Position numbers and translations under genes: made by a program. From assembly GCF_006716265.1 (NCBI RefSeq), contig NZ_VFOS01000005.1:117820-181819 (forward strand): 64,000 bases of DNA. Reading direction: 5' to 3'. The notes beneath the pieces were generated by a model. That model was given only the letters and a program-made list of their open reading frames with translations. It searched no databases and was not told the origin of the DNA. This document shows positions 7,900 through 17,878 of this stretch, one piece after another (positions within the stretch are counted from its first letter, which is position 1; each line of letters begins with the position of its first letter). The stretch comes from Rarobacter faecitabidus. Lineage in GTDB: Bacteria; Actinomycetota; Actinomycetes; Actinomycetales; Cellulomonadaceae.

Positions 7900-10218
7900 A
7901 TGACCACCCCCGCATTTCCCGTCGCCACGATCGTTGGCTACCCGCGCATCGGGCGCCGGCGCGAGCTGAAGAAGGCCGTCGAGGCGTACTGGGCCGGCAA
8001 GTCCACGCTTGCCGAGCTGGAGGAGACCGCCTCCGGCCTGCGCCAGGCCACGCGCGAACGGCTCGCCGAGCTGGGCCTCGGGCGCACCGACGCCTCCATC
8101 CCGGAGACCTTCTCGTTCTACGACCAGGTTCTCGACGTCACCGCAGCCGTCGGTGCCGTGCCGCCGCGCTTCGCCGGATTCGAGGGCCTTGACCTTTACT
8201 TCACGCTCGCGCGCGGCATCGGCGACATCGCGCCGCTCGAGATGACCAAGTGGTTCGACACGAACTACCACTACCTGGTGCCCGAGATCGGTCCCGACAC
8301 TGCCTTCTCGCTGTCGTCCCGCCGCATTATTGACCAGTTCACGCAGGCCCGGGCCGGCGGATTCGTGACGCGTCCGGCCATCGTCGGCCCCGTCACCTAC
8401 CTGCTGCTGTCCAAGGCCGCCGACGGCGCGCCCGAGGGCTTCGACCCGCTGGACCGCCTCGAGGACATCCTCCCCGTCTACGCCGAACTGCTGGCCGAAC
8501 TGGCCGCCGCGGGCGCCCCGTGGGTCCAGCTCGACGAGCCGGGCCTGGTGACCGACAACATCAGCGTCGAGCCGGGCGTCGTGTCCGCCGCCGTCACGCG
8601 GGCCTACGAGGTGCTGGCCGGTGGCCAGCGCCCTGCCATCTTCGTCACCTCCCCGTTCGGCGACCTGCGAGAGAACTTCCCGGTCCTCGCCGCGACCGGC
8701 GTCGAGGCCATCCACGTTGACCTCGTCCACGGCGGCGTTCCTGCGGCGGCCCCCGGCCTTGCGACCAAGACCCTGGTGGGCGGCGTCATCGACGGCCACA
8801 ACATCTGGGCCGCCGACCTGGGCGCCAAGTTCGAGCAGCTCGAGGCGCTCACCGAACTCGGCGCGAGCGCCGTCTCGGCTGCCACAGCCACGTCCCTTCA
8901 GCACGTGCCGCACGACACTGCGGACGAGAAGTGGGAAGACGCCGAACTCGACGCCAACCTGCACGCCTGGCTCGCCTTCGCCGACCAGAAGGTCGTCGAG
9001 GTCGTCACGCTGTCGCGCGGACTGACGTCGGGGCGCGGGGCGATCGAGGACGAGATCACCGCCTCCCAGCAGGCGCTGGCTTCGCGCGCGGCCGCCGCTG
9101 GCGTTCGTGTCGACGCGATTCGTGCCCGCACCGCCGCGCTGACCGAAGCCGACTTCAGCCGTGGCGACTATGACGAGCGTGCCGCAGCGCAGGCCGCGAA
9201 GCTCGGCCTGCCCGAGCTGCCGACCACGACCATCGGTTCGTTCCCGCAGACCGTCGAGATCCGCCGGGCTCGCGCCGCGCACGCCCGCGGCGAGCTCGCG
9301 ACCGAGGCGTACGAGGCCGAGATGCGCGCCGAGATCAAGCGCGTCATCGAACTGCAGGAGTCGATCGGGCTGGACGTGCTGGTGCACGGCGAAGCCGAGC
9401 GCAACGACATGGTGCAGTACTTCGCCGAGCTGCTGGACGGCTTCGCGGTGACGACGAACGGCTGGGTCCAGTCGTACGGCTCGCGCTGCACCCGCCCGTC
9501 GATCCTGTGGGGCGACGTCTCGCGGCCCGAGCCGATGACCGTCCGCTGGGCCACGTATGCGCAGTCCCTGACCCCGAAGCCGGTCAAGGGCATGCTCACC
9601 GGTCCCGTGACGATCATGGCCTGGTCCTTCGTGCGCGATGACATCCCCCTGGGTGAGACCGCGAACCAGCTCGGTCTGGCCCTGCGCGACGAGGTGAACG
9701 ACCTCGAAGCCGCCGGCATCGGGATCATCCAGGTGGATGAGCCCGCCCTGCGCGAGCTGCTGCCCCTGCGCCGCGAGGACCAGCCGGCCTACCTCGACTG
9801 GTCGGTCGGATCGTTCCGCCTCTCGACCGCCGGGGTTCGCCCGGAGACGCAGATCCACACGCACCTGTGCTACTCGGAGTTCGGCGAGGTCATCGGCGCA
9901 ATCGACGGCCTTGACGCCGACGTGACCTCCATCGAGGCCGCCCGCTCTCGCATGGAGATCGTGCCCGAGCTGGCCGCCGCCGGGTATGCCCGCGGCGTTG
10001 GGCCCGGCGTGTACGACATCCACTCCCCGCGCGTGCCGTCCGTGGACGAGGTCTCCGAGCTCGTCGCCCTTGCGGCGCAGGGCGTGCCTGGGAACCTGCT
10101 GTGGATCAACCCCGACTGTGGGCTCAAGACCCGTGGCTACGCCGAGACGGTTCCGTCGCTGGAGAACCTGGTGGCCGCCACGCGCGCGGTGCGCAACCGC
10201 GAGGTAGCGAACGTCTGA
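7900..10218 (+). CDS. metE: Cobalamin-independent methionine synthase
   Basis: A 772-residue enzyme that transfers the methyl group of 5-methyltetrahydropteroyl-glutamate to homocysteine. The catalytic zinc ligands are all present with the spacing of E. coli MetE: His655 and Cys657 (in IHTHLCYSEF), Glu679 and Cys740 (in NPDCGLKTRGY). The N-terminal half carries the expected GYPRIGRRRELKKAVEAYW. Length is normal for the family. It is the second gene of the SAM-controlled operon and is followed by a strong terminator. Confidence 0.97.
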   Translation: MTTPAFPVATIVGYPRIGRRRELKKAVEAYWAGKSTLAELEETASGLRQATRERLAELGLGRTDASIPETFSFYDQVLDVTAAVGAVPPRFAGFEGLDLYFTLARGIGDIAPLEMTKWFDTNYHYLVPEIGPDTAFSLSSRRIIDQFTQARAGGFVTRPAIVGPVTYLLLSKAADGAPEGFDPLDRLEDILPVYAELLAELAAAGAPWVQLDEPGLVTDNISVEPGVVSAAVTRAYEVLAGGQRPAIFVTSPFGDLRENFPVLAATGVEAIHVDLVHGGVPAAAPGLATKTLVGGVIDGHNIWAADLGAKFEQLEALTELGASAVSAATATSLQHVPHDTADEKWEDAELDANLHAWLAFADQKVVEVVTLSRGLTSGRGAIEDEITASQQALASRAAAAGVRVDAIRARTAALTEADFSRGDYDERAAAQAAKLGLPELPTTTIGSFPQTVEIRRARAAHARGELATEAYEAEMRAEIKRVIELQESIGLDVLVHGEAERNDMVQYFAELLDGFAVTTNGWVQSYGSRCTRPSILWGDVSRPEPMTVRWATYAQSLTPKPVKGMLTGPVTIMAWSFVRDDIPLGETANQLGLALRDEVNDLEAAGIGIIQVDEPALRELLPLRREDQPAYLDWSVGSFRLSTAGVRPETQIHTHLCYSEFGEVIGAIDGLDADVTSIEAARSRMEIVPELAAAGYARGVGPGVYDIHSPRVPSVDEVSELVALAAQGVPGNLLWINPDCGLKTRGYAETVPSLENLVAATRAVRNREVANV

Positions 10219-10230
10219 CGCTCTTCAACC

Positions 10231-10277
10231 GGCAACGGCCGGGGTGCACTCGCGGTGCGCCCCGGCCGTTGCTTTTT
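10231..10277 (+). terminator. Rho-independent terminator after metE
   Basis: A 13-bp GC-rich stem (GCAACGGCCGGGG at 10232-10244 with its complement ending at 10272) is followed directly by five T residues. It ends the metF-metE transcript. Confidence 0.92.
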
Positions 10278-10466
10278 GTCGATGGTCGAAGCAAGATGGC
10301 CGGCGGAGCCCGTCCGCGGATGGCCTCTGCCTCGCGTCCCATCGCTTGCGCGAATTCGGTTCGTTTGCGCGCGTCCGATTGGCGTCGAACGATGGGAACG
10401 CCCGCAGACGATCGTGTCGCCCTTATTGCGAGGGGCTAGCAGTTTTAGGTAGCCTTAGCAGCAGTT

Positions 10467-10480
10467 TGACAACGTTGTCA
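10467..10480. promoter_or_regulatory. LacI-family type operator upstream of GH92 gene
   Basis: TGACAACGTTGTCA is a perfect 14-bp palindrome with a central CG, the pattern bound by LacI-type sugar regulators. It lies 47 bases upstream of the mannosidase start, a position suited to repression. No LacI-type regulator gene is in the window, so it would act from elsewhere. Confidence 0.65.
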
Positions 10481-10527
10481 GCGCGTCTCGCTCGTTGCCG
10501 AGCCGGACGCGCACCTGGGAGGAAAAA

Positions 10528-13500
10528 ATGACTGGCACGAACACGTGGGCATTTCGCCCGGCTACAGCCAAGAAGATGGTCGCCGCCATTGCGAGCATCG
10601 CGATTCTCGGCACGACTCTGGTGGCGGGTGCCTCCGTTGCCAGTGCCGACACCGATGCGACGCCGTGGGCAACGTCGTTCGAGGACAGCGCCGGACTGCT
10701 GAGTTCAGTGCAGTACAGCGCCCCCGTGAACGTCTCGGCGGTGGGCCGTGCCGCGGGTTCCCTGTCGGGGAGCGTGACCGGTGTGGTCGCCTCCCTGGAA
10801 CCCAACGTCGAGGAGAACGGCCAGAAGGCGCTCGACGGCGACATCTTCACCAAGTGGCTGTTCGCTGGATCGTCCGCCGACCTGCGCTACGAATTCGCAG
10901 CGGCGACCACCGCGACGGAATACCGAATCACCACCGCCAACGACGCCTGGAAGCGCAACCCGCGGACCTGGACGCTCCAGGCGTCGAACGATGCCAGCGC
11001 GTGGACCGACCTCGACAGCCAGGACTACCAGTTCTCGATGGCGGATCTTTCCCCTCAGTTGTTCTCCGAACGCGCGTATTCGATTCCCGCAGCCAAGCGC
11101 GGCTCCTACAAGTACTACCGCTTGCGGATCACGGCGAACCACGGCGAAACTCTGACGCAACTGTCGGAATTCGAACTCATCGGTACCGGGACCGCGGGCA
11201 CGCCGTCGACGCTTGCCACGACGATCGATTCGGGTCCGCGCTGGTCCGAGACCGCCAAGACGCAGGTCGGCTGGACGGGGACCAAGTCCTTGCGCTATGT
11301 CGCGCACCAGCTCGGTGCCGGAGATGGTCACGCAATCAACACCATCTACGACAACGTCGACCTCACCATCGGTGCCAACTCCGAACTGTCTTACCTGATC
11401 TTCCCGAACCTCAACGGCAACGCCTACACGTATGCGGGGCAGAACGTCACGGTCGACCTCGAGGTGACCGAACCGAACGGATCCAACCCGAGACTGCTCT
11501 CGGGCATCAATGGCCTGAGCGACCAGTACGGCTATGGAATTAGTCCGCAGGAGCAGGCCGAAGCGAAGATCCTCTGGCCGGACCAGTGGAACAAAGTGCG
11601 CATCAGCCTTGCCGGGCTCACTGGCAAGAAGGTCAGCAAGGTGCTCGTGCACTACGCCAAGGATGACGCCGAAGCAACAGACGTAGCTCTCGGCTGGCTC
11701 GATGACATCAAGATCGCAGCGGAAGAGCCGGTGAACGCGAGCAACCTGACCGACTACGTCGACACCCGCCGCGGTACGAACTCGTCCGGTGGTTTCTCGC
11801 GCGGGAACAACTTCCCCGCGGCGGCGTGGCCTAACGGCTTCAACTTCTGGACCCCGTTCACCGAAGGTGCATCCAGTAGGGACCTGTACAAGTGGCAGCA
11901 GTCGAACTCGTCCGCGAACAAGCCGCGACTGGTCGGTATCGGAATCTCCCACGAACCCAGCCGATGGATGAGTGACCGCACGCAAATGATGGTCATGCCG
12001 TCCATCACCACCGACGCCACCCCGAACGCAGACCATGACGCGCGTCGCCTGGAATTCAGCCACGACAACGAGATCGCCCAGCCGGACGAGTACTCCGTCG
12101 TATTCGACAACGGTATCGCGGCAAAGGTCGCTCCAACCGACCACGCGGGCGTCTACAAATTCACCTACCCCGCAGGGGCATCGACCGGTACCGTCATCGT
12201 CGACCAGGGATTTTCGAATTCCAAACTGACGATCAGCGGCTCCACGGTCACGGGGTGGATCGACGATGGAAACAACAACAACGGCACCACGAGGATGTTC
12301 GTCTACGGCACCTTCAACCGCGCGCCAGCAGCGTCTGGGACAGCTGCGGGCCGCACCTCGGCACGATGGGCACGCTTCGACACCACGAGCAACAAGACTG
12401 TCGAGTTCCGCCTCGCCACGTCGTTCATCTCGCAGTCACAGGCGCAGAAGAACCTTCAGCTCGAAGTGCTGGACAAGGGCTGGAACTACGACCAGGTGCA
12501 GCAGGCGGCGCAGCAGGCATGGCAGGAACGACTCGGGGTCATCGATCTGACCGCCTCGGCGACCGCCACGGACGAGGAGAAGGTCTCCCTCTACTCGAAC
12601 CTGTACCGGCTGAACCTCTACCCGAACTCGTACTTCGAGAACACCGGAACGGCGAGCACGCCGAACTACAAGTACGCGAGCCCCGTCAACGACCGGAGTG
12701 CCACCACCACGGACACGGACACGAACGCCCAGATCCGCAGCGGCAAGATGTACGTGAACAACGGCTTCTGGGACACGTATCACACGGCGTGGCCCATGTA
12801 TTCGTACCTGTATCCCGACATCGCGGACGATCTGATCGACGGTTTCGTAGAGCAGTACCGTGCGGGTGGCTGGATCGCACGCTGGTCGTCGCCGGGATAC
12901 GCGAACCTGATGACGGGCACCAGCTCGGACGCCTCGTTCGCGGACGCCTACCTGCAGGGATCGCTCTCCGTCGACACTGCCCGCGAGGCATACGACGCGG
13001 CGCTGAAGAATGCGACGGTCACGCCGCCGAACGAGGCGATCGGCCGCAAGTCGATCGCCACCTCGACGTTCCTGGGGTACGCCCCGGTCGAACAGGATCA
13101 ATCGGTCTCCTGGAGCCTGGAAGGGACGATCAACGACTACGCGATCGGCCAGATGGCGCTGAAGCTCGCGGACGAATCGTCCACAACCCAAGCCCAGCGC
13201 GAGAAGTACCTCGAGGACGCCGCGTACCTGCTCGCGCGCGCCGACGACTACGTCAACCTGTTCGACTCGCGCGTCGGCGACCCCACCGACACCGACACCC
13301 CGCTCGGCTTCTTCACCGCGCGCAATGCGGATGGCACATTCGTCATGGCACCCGGGGAGTACGACGCTAACAACCGGTCCACGGTCTACAACCCCGAGGA
13401 CTGGGATGCCGGTATTCCCATCAATGGACTCCACTTCTACACCGAGACGGACGGCTGGAACTTCGCCTTCCACGCGCGCCACGACGTAGACGGCATGGCC

Positions 13501-16500
13501 GCCCTGTACGGCGGTACGGCCGGACTGGTAGCCAAACTCGACACCTTCTTCAACACGGAGGAACTGGCGGACACGCGCAAGATCCACGAGACGATCGAGG
13601 CACGCGATGTCCGCATGGGCCAATGGGGAGGATCGAACCAGGTTTCGTTCCACATCCCCTACCTGTACGCCGCCGCGGGCAAGCCGTCCCGCACGCAGGC
13701 GATCGTCCGCGAGGCGACGCAGCGCCTGTTCGCGGGCTCGGAGATCGGGCAGGGGTACCCCGGCGACGAGGACAACGGTGCGATGGGCTCGTACTACATC
13801 TACGGCGCGCTGGGCTTCTACCCGCTCGTCGTGGGATCGAGCCAGTACGTGCTGGGTTCACCACTGTTCGACAAGGTCTCGATCACCCCGTTGGGCGGCG
13901 ACGGCACGCTGACGATCAACGCATCCGGCAATTCCACGCGGAACGTCTACGTCCAGTCAGCCACACTCGATGGGCAGGCGCTCGGTTCCGCGGTCGTGAA
14001 CCAGAACGCCCTCACCCGTGGCGGCAGCCACACGCTCACGTTCCAGATGGGCGCCAGCCCGTCGACCTGGGGCGAACGGACCTCCACCAAGTCCGTGCCC
14101 GTGCCGCTCGTGGACGCTCTAGGTGCGGGAGCAACGGTCACATCGCCCGGAGTGGGCAACCCTGCACCTCTGTTCGACAACAGCTCGCTGACCCAGGCCA
14201 CGCTGCTGACGGCGAACACGAAGGTGGACTTCACACTCGGGGCTGGCCCGGTCGCGCCGGTCCGATACACGATCACGTCCGGAACGGGCGGATCTGCGCC
14301 GCGTGCGTGGCGCCTCGAGGGATCGAGGAACGGCACCGCATGGCAGGTGCTCGACGAGCGCTCCGGTGAGCAATTCGCGTGGGAGCGGCAGACCAGACCA
14401 TTCACCGTCGATGGGGACGAGGCATTCGACCGCTTCCGTCTCGTCATCACGGATACCAATAGTGGCAACGGGGCGGCAATCGCCGAACTCGAACTGCTGG
14501 TCGATCCGAACGCCGGGCTGGAGCCGGGCGAGTTCGACGTGACGATTCCGGCTACGCAGCAAGCGCGGGCGGGCTCGTCCATCGACAGCGCGATCGCCAC
14601 CATCCGCGGCGCCGCGACCGGGGCCACCGCCACGGTCGACTTCGGCGACGGCTCCGCGCCGGTCGCCGGTACCGTCGCCGCAAGCGGACTCGGTGGCGCG
14701 GCCGTGAAGGCGGATCATACTTACGCACACGCGGGCACCTACACGGTGGTCGTCTCCGCGACCGTCGGAGGGGAGACAAAGAAGGCGACGGGCACGATCG
14801 TGGCCACGCGCGACGAGCGTTTCGAGGCCAACTTCGACAACGCCTGCCTCACCCAGGCCGGGGTGCCCGCCGCGTGCGACGGCGCGACCAATGCGAACGG
14901 CTACCGCAAGGAATCGCTCGCAGTCTCGCCGAAGCAGAGCGCCGACGGCACCAAGACGTCGACGGCGCCCGCGTTGGTGCAAGGTACGCAGTACAGCGTG
15001 CCGGGCACCGACCTGAAGTTCAGGCTGCCGGTCATCGCCTCCGGCGAAGTCGACAACCTGACGGGTGAGAAGGCCCGCAAGGTGCGGTTGTACATCCCGG
15101 GAGACGCGACAAAGATCTCGTTCATAGGTATGGCGAATGAGAACAACGTGGCCGGGCAGGCCAAGGTGATCTACGACTCTGGCCAGACGCAGAACTTCTC
15201 ACTGGAGTACAACAACTGGGATTCGGAGACCGGAGCCGGCGGCATCGGCGTCGGCAACGTCGTCGTGGCGTCGAGCTGGGGACGCTGGAAGGGCGCGAGT
15301 ACCACGGTGAACTCCGGCAACAACGAGTTCAAGCTGTGGGCGACGAACACACTCACATTGCAGCCCGGCCACGGCGGAGCCGTATGGCTCGAAATGCCGG
15401 CGGTCAACACGTCATCGCTCGCGCGGCAGCACGTTTTCGCAGTTGCGACGGACGGCTCCGCCGCAACCGGCGAGGCCGCACCGCTGACGCTCACCGGGGC
15501 GTCCGGGCTGAGCGCGACAGAGGGCGTTTCCAGCGTGTTCAGCCTGGGATCCGTCGCCGGCGGCCTGCCAGATCGCACCGCGGTGATCAACTGGGGCGAC
15601 GGATCCGCTGCCTCGACCGTCACCGTTCCCGCCAGCGGACAGATCTCAGCGCCACACGCTTTCGCGACAGCCGGGAGCGCCACTGTGACAGTGACGGTCG
15701 ACGATTCGGTTCGAAGCGTGACCGCGGCGGTGGGCGTCACCGTGGCGGGGCGTGTGGTGACGTCGACGACGCTCACGAGCGATGTCGCGACCCTGGTTGA
15801 GGGTGGTGCCGTGGCTTTGAGTGCGCAGGTCAGTGCCGGTGGGACTGGGTTGGTGGAGTTCTTCTCTTCTGGTGAGTCGGTTGGTACTGCAGCGGTTGCT
15901 GACGGGGTGGCGACCAGGTCGATCTCCGGGCTGGTTCCTGGGGTCTACACGTTCACCGCGAGGTACCTGGGGGACGCGGGTCGTGCTCCGTCGGTTTCGG
16001 GTGAGGTGACGGTGACGGTGACGGCTAAGCCGGTTAATCCGGCAGTGGTGTCGGTCTCGGCGCCGCGGTTCAGTAAGTCGAGCCAGGCGTTCGGATCGAT
16101 CGCGTCCAAGCGGGCGCGGGTTTCGGTGGTGGTCACTGGTGCTACGGCGGGGTCGGTGACGTTCAAGGCGGGGTCGAAGTTGCTTGGTTCGGCCAAGGTC
16201 GTGAAGTCTGGTGGAGCCTACGTGGCGACGTCGGTGCTGCCGGCGAAGCTGGCGGTGGGGTCGTATCGCGGGATCGTGGCGACGCTGGTCTCGGGTGGGA
16301 CCACGGTGACGTCTTCGGCCTCGGGTCAGGTGTTCAAGGTCGTCAAGGCGACGGCTAAGAAGGTGACGGTCAAGGGCAAGAGGTTCAAGGCGGGGTCGAA
16401 GCCGAAGGTGACGGTGAAGGTTGCCAAGTTGTCGAATGGGCAGTGGGCGACCGGCAAGGTCCAGATCCGGGTCAAGGGCAAAGTGGTCGGTACGGCGAAG

Positions 16501-16647
16501 CTCACGGCCAAGCGCAAGGGCAAGGTCAAGGTGACGCTGAAGAAGGCTTACCGGTCCGCGATCAAGGTCAAGGCGAAGTTCGTGCCGAAGGCCAAGAAGA
16601 CGGTCAAGGCCAAGTCGTCCAAGACGGTCACGATCAAGATCCGCTGA
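10528..16647 (+). CDS. Secreted GH92-family alpha-mannosidase with basic C-terminal module
   Basis: A 2039-residue exported glycosidase. The start at 10528 follows GGGAGGAAAAA; the open frame extends 11 codons upstream without a ribosome site. A signal peptide occupies residues 1-38 (cleavage near ASA-DT). A discoidin (F5/8C)-like carbohydrate-binding domain follows at about 70-230. The GH92 catalytic region runs from about 409 (DYVDTRRGTNSSGGFSRGNN) to about 1120, including GDEDNGAMGSYYIYGALGFY and YVLGSPLFDKVSI. A second discoidin-like domain (about 1190-1330), a PKD-like domain (about 1345-1430), further beta domains and an Ig-like repeat come next, and the last 100 residues are extremely Lys/Arg-rich. 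GH92 enzymes are calcium-dependent exo-mannosidases that trim N-glycans or yeast mannan. No LPxTG signal is present. Codon use changes sharply near base 15790. Confidence 0.9.
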   Translation: MTGTNTWAFRPATAKKMVAAIASIAILGTTLVAGASVASADTDATPWATSFEDSAGLLSSVQYSAPVNVSAVGRAAGSLSGSVTGVVASLEPNVEENGQKALDGDIFTKWLFAGSSADLRYEFAAATTATEYRITTANDAWKRNPRTWTLQASNDASAWTDLDSQDYQFSMADLSPQLFSERAYSIPAAKRGSYKYYRLRITANHGETLTQLSEFELIGTGTAGTPSTLATTIDSGPRWSETAKTQVGWTGTKSLRYVAHQLGAGDGHAINTIYDNVDLTIGANSELSYLIFPNLNGNAYTYAGQNVTVDLEVTEPNGSNPRLLSGINGLSDQYGYGISPQEQAEAKILWPDQWNKVRISLAGLTGKKVSKVLVHYAKDDAEATDVALGWLDDIKIAAEEPVNASNLTDYVDTRRGTNSSGGFSRGNNFPAAAWPNGFNFWTPFTEGASSRDLYKWQQSNSSANKPRLVGIGISHEPSRWMSDRTQMMVMPSITTDATPNADHDARRLEFSHDNEIAQPDEYSVVFDNGIAAKVAPTDHAGVYKFTYPAGASTGTVIVDQGFSNSKLTISGSTVTGWIDDGNNNNGTTRMFVYGTFNRAPAASGTAAGRTSARWARFDTTSNKTVEFRLATSFISQSQAQKNLQLEVLDKGWNYDQVQQAAQQAWQERLGVIDLTASATATDEEKVSLYSNLYRLNLYPNSYFENTGTASTPNYKYASPVNDRSATTTDTDTNAQIRSGKMYVNNGFWDTYHTAWPMYSYLYPDIADDLIDGFVEQYRAGGWIARWSSPGYANLMTGTSSDASFADAYLQGSLSVDTAREAYDAALKNATVTPPNEAIGRKSIATSTFLGYAPVEQDQSVSWSLEGTINDYAIGQMALKLADESSTTQAQREKYLEDAAYLLARADDYVNLFDSRVGDPTDTDTPLGFFTARNADGTFVMAPGEYDANNRSTVYNPEDWDAGIPINGLHFYTETDGWNFAFHARHDVDGMAALYGGTAGLVAKLDTFFNTEELADTRKIHETIEARDVRMGQWGGSNQVSFHIPYLYAAAGKPSRTQAIVREATQRLFAGSEIGQGYPGDEDNGAMGSYYIYGALGFYPLVVGSSQYVLGSPLFDKVSITPLGGDGTLTINASGNSTRNVYVQSATLDGQALGSAVVNQNALTRGGSHTLTFQMGASPSTWGERTSTKSVPVPLVDALGAGATVTSPGVGNPAPLFDNSSLTQATLLTANTKVDFTLGAGPVAPVRYTITSGTGGSAPRAWRLEGSRNGTAWQVLDERSGEQFAWERQTRPFTVDGDEAFDRFRLVITDTNSGNGAAIAELELLVDPNAGLEPGEFDVTIPATQQARAGSSIDSAIATIRGAATGATATVDFGDGSAPVAGTVAASGLGGAAVKADHTYAHAGTYTVVVSATVGGETKKATGTIVATRDERFEANFDNACLTQAGVPAACDGATNANGYRKESLAVSPKQSADGTKTSTAPALVQGTQYSVPGTDLKFRLPVIASGEVDNLTGEKARKVRLYIPGDATKISFIGMANENNVAGQAKVIYDSGQTQNFSLEYNNWDSETGAGGIGVGNVVVASSWGRWKGASTTVNSGNNEFKLWATNTLTLQPGHGGAVWLEMPAVNTSSLARQHVFAVATDGSAATGEAAPLTLTGASGLSATEGVSSVFSLGSVAGGLPDRTAVINWGDGSAASTVTVPASGQISAPHAFATAGSATVTVTVDDSVRSVTAAVGVTVAGRVVTSTTLTSDVATLVEGGAVALSAQVSAGGTGLVEFFSSGESVGTAAVADGVATRSISGLVPGVYTFTARYLGDAGRAPSVSGEVTVTVTAKPVNPAVVSVSAPRFSKSSQAFGSIASKRARVSVVVTGATAGSVTFKAGSKLLGSAKVVKSGGAYVATSVLPAKLAVGSYRGIVATLVSGGTTVTSSASGQVFKVVKATAKKVTVKGKRFKAGSKPKVTVKVAKLSNGQWATGKVQIRVKGKVVGTAKLTAKRKGKVKVTLKKAYRSAIKVKAKFVPKAKKTVKAKSSKTVTIKIR

Positions 16648-16724
16648 CCTACTGACTTGCTGATTCGGGTTATGACGCCGGTCCGGTAGGGCCAGACCCG
16701 GGTTAGCGGGGTTGAGAGGACACC

Positions 16725-16763
16725 TGGTGGGGTGGTCACGCGCTATGTGTGACCACCCCACCA
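16725..16763. terminator. Hairpin after the GH92 gene
   Basis: A perfect 15-bp inverted repeat (TGGTGGGGTGGTCAC at 16725-16739 with its complement at 16749-16763) closes a nine-base loop. There is no T-run, so it is a terminator-like hairpin rather than a textbook intrinsic terminator. Confidence 0.65.
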
Positions 16764-16898
16764 TCGTGTCCCGCCAGATCGCAGTTGACGTCCTCTGCGC
16801 CCAGCTCAGCGAACCGGGCTGTCACCGAACCCCGCAGGGGCGCGGGCGACGTGGCGTGCATCACATGTTTCCCAGGTGACACACAGTCAATTGCTGGT

Positions 16899-16917
16899 TT
16901 AGATTAGGCTTACCTAA
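16899..16917. promoter_or_regulatory. IdeR/DtxR-type iron box upstream of efeU
   Basis: TTAGATTAGGCTTACCTAA matches the 19-bp DtxR/IdeR consensus TTAGGTTAGSCTAACCTAA at 17 positions and is strongly palindromic. It lies 67 bases before efeU. It predicts that iron-loaded IdeR/DtxR represses the iron-import operon. Confidence 0.88.
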
Positions 16918-16983
16918 CGCGGTGACACGTCCGTCGGACGATGCGCCGCATCAGCGGAATCTGACTGGAGTTCACCACACCGA

Positions 16984-17874
16984 ATGATCGGCACCTTCAT
17001 TATCGGCCTGCGCGAGGGCCTCGAGGCCGCGCTCGTCGTCGGCATCCTTATCGCCTACGCGCACAAGCTGGGGCGCCCCGACGTCGTTCGGCGTATCTGG
17101 GTCGGCGTCGCCCTCGCCGTGGCGGGTTCGCTGCTACTCGGGGCGATTCTCACCTTCGGTGCATACGGGCTTACCTTCGAAGCTCAGGAGGTCATCGGTG
17201 GCACCATGTCGATCCTCGCGGTCGGCCTGGTCACGTGGATGATCTTCTGGATGCAGAAGGCCGCTCGCACCCTCAAGACGGAACTCGAGAGCAACATCGA
17301 CCGGGCGCTGATCGGCGACAAGGGCTGGTCCCTGGTCATCATAGGATTCGTCGCCGTCGCCCGCGAGGGGCTGGAGACCGCACTGTTCCTCTGGTCGGCC
17401 GTGCGCGCCAGCGCCGATGCGCCGACCGCGTGGCTCGGCGCGGTGATCGGGCTACTCACCGCGGTCGCCCTCGGCTGGCTCATCTACCGCGGCGCCGTGC
17501 GCATCAACCTGTCTACGTTCTTCACCTGGACGGGCATCTTCCTCATTTTCGTCGCCGGCGGCATTCTCGCCTACGGCGTACACGACCTGCAGGAGGCCCG
17601 CGTCCTGCCCGGTCCGTTCGGCCCGGCGCCCGAGGGGTCCAGCGCGTTCGTCGCCGGCTTCTACGGCCCGGACGCGTGGGCATTCCAGATCGGCGACCAC
17701 CTTCCGCCCGATGGCATCGTCGCTGCCATCCTCAAGGGCACCATCGGCTTCACGCCCGAGATGACCAAGCTTGAAGTCGGCGCGTGGTTCCTCTACGTGG
17801 CGATCGTCCTGACCACCTACATAGCCATCCTCGTCAAGCGAAAGCGGCCAGCCGCCGCTTCACCCAAGGAGTAG
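16984..17874 (+). CDS. efeU: Ferrous/ferric iron permease EfeU (FTR1 family)
   Basis: A 296-residue membrane protein with about seven hydrophobic segments and the two REGLE motifs that define the iron permease family, at residues 10-14 and 127-131. These glutamates line the iron path. It starts with ATG at 16984 behind a TGGAGT, 67 bases after an IdeR-type box. It forms an operon with efeO (4-base gap) and efeB and moves iron across the membrane. Confidence 0.95.
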   Translation: MIGTFIIGLREGLEAALVVGILIAYAHKLGRPDVVRRIWVGVALAVAGSLLLGAILTFGAYGLTFEAQEVIGGTMSILAVGLVTWMIFWMQKAARTLKTELESNIDRALIGDKGWSLVIIGFVAVAREGLETALFLWSAVRASADAPTAWLGAVIGLLTAVALGWLIYRGAVRINLSTFFTWTGIFLIFVAGGILAYGVHDLQEARVLPGPFGPAPEGSSAFVAGFYGPDAWAFQIGDHLPPDGIVAAILKGTIGFTPEMTKLEVGAWFLYVAIVLTTYIAILVKRKRPAAASPKE

Positions 17875-17878
17875 ACCA

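Noticed and set aside
7771..10023. Long open frame of 750 codons on the minus strand opposite metE
   Set aside because: It mirrors high-GC third-position bias of metE; the protein is Arg/Gly/His-rich with no recognisable domain and no ribosome site.
10445..10459. TTAGGTAGCCTTAGC upstream of the GH92 gene resembling an IdeR box
   Set aside because: One base is missing from the spacing and the right half does not match; the perfect LacI-type palindrome next to it is a better explanation.
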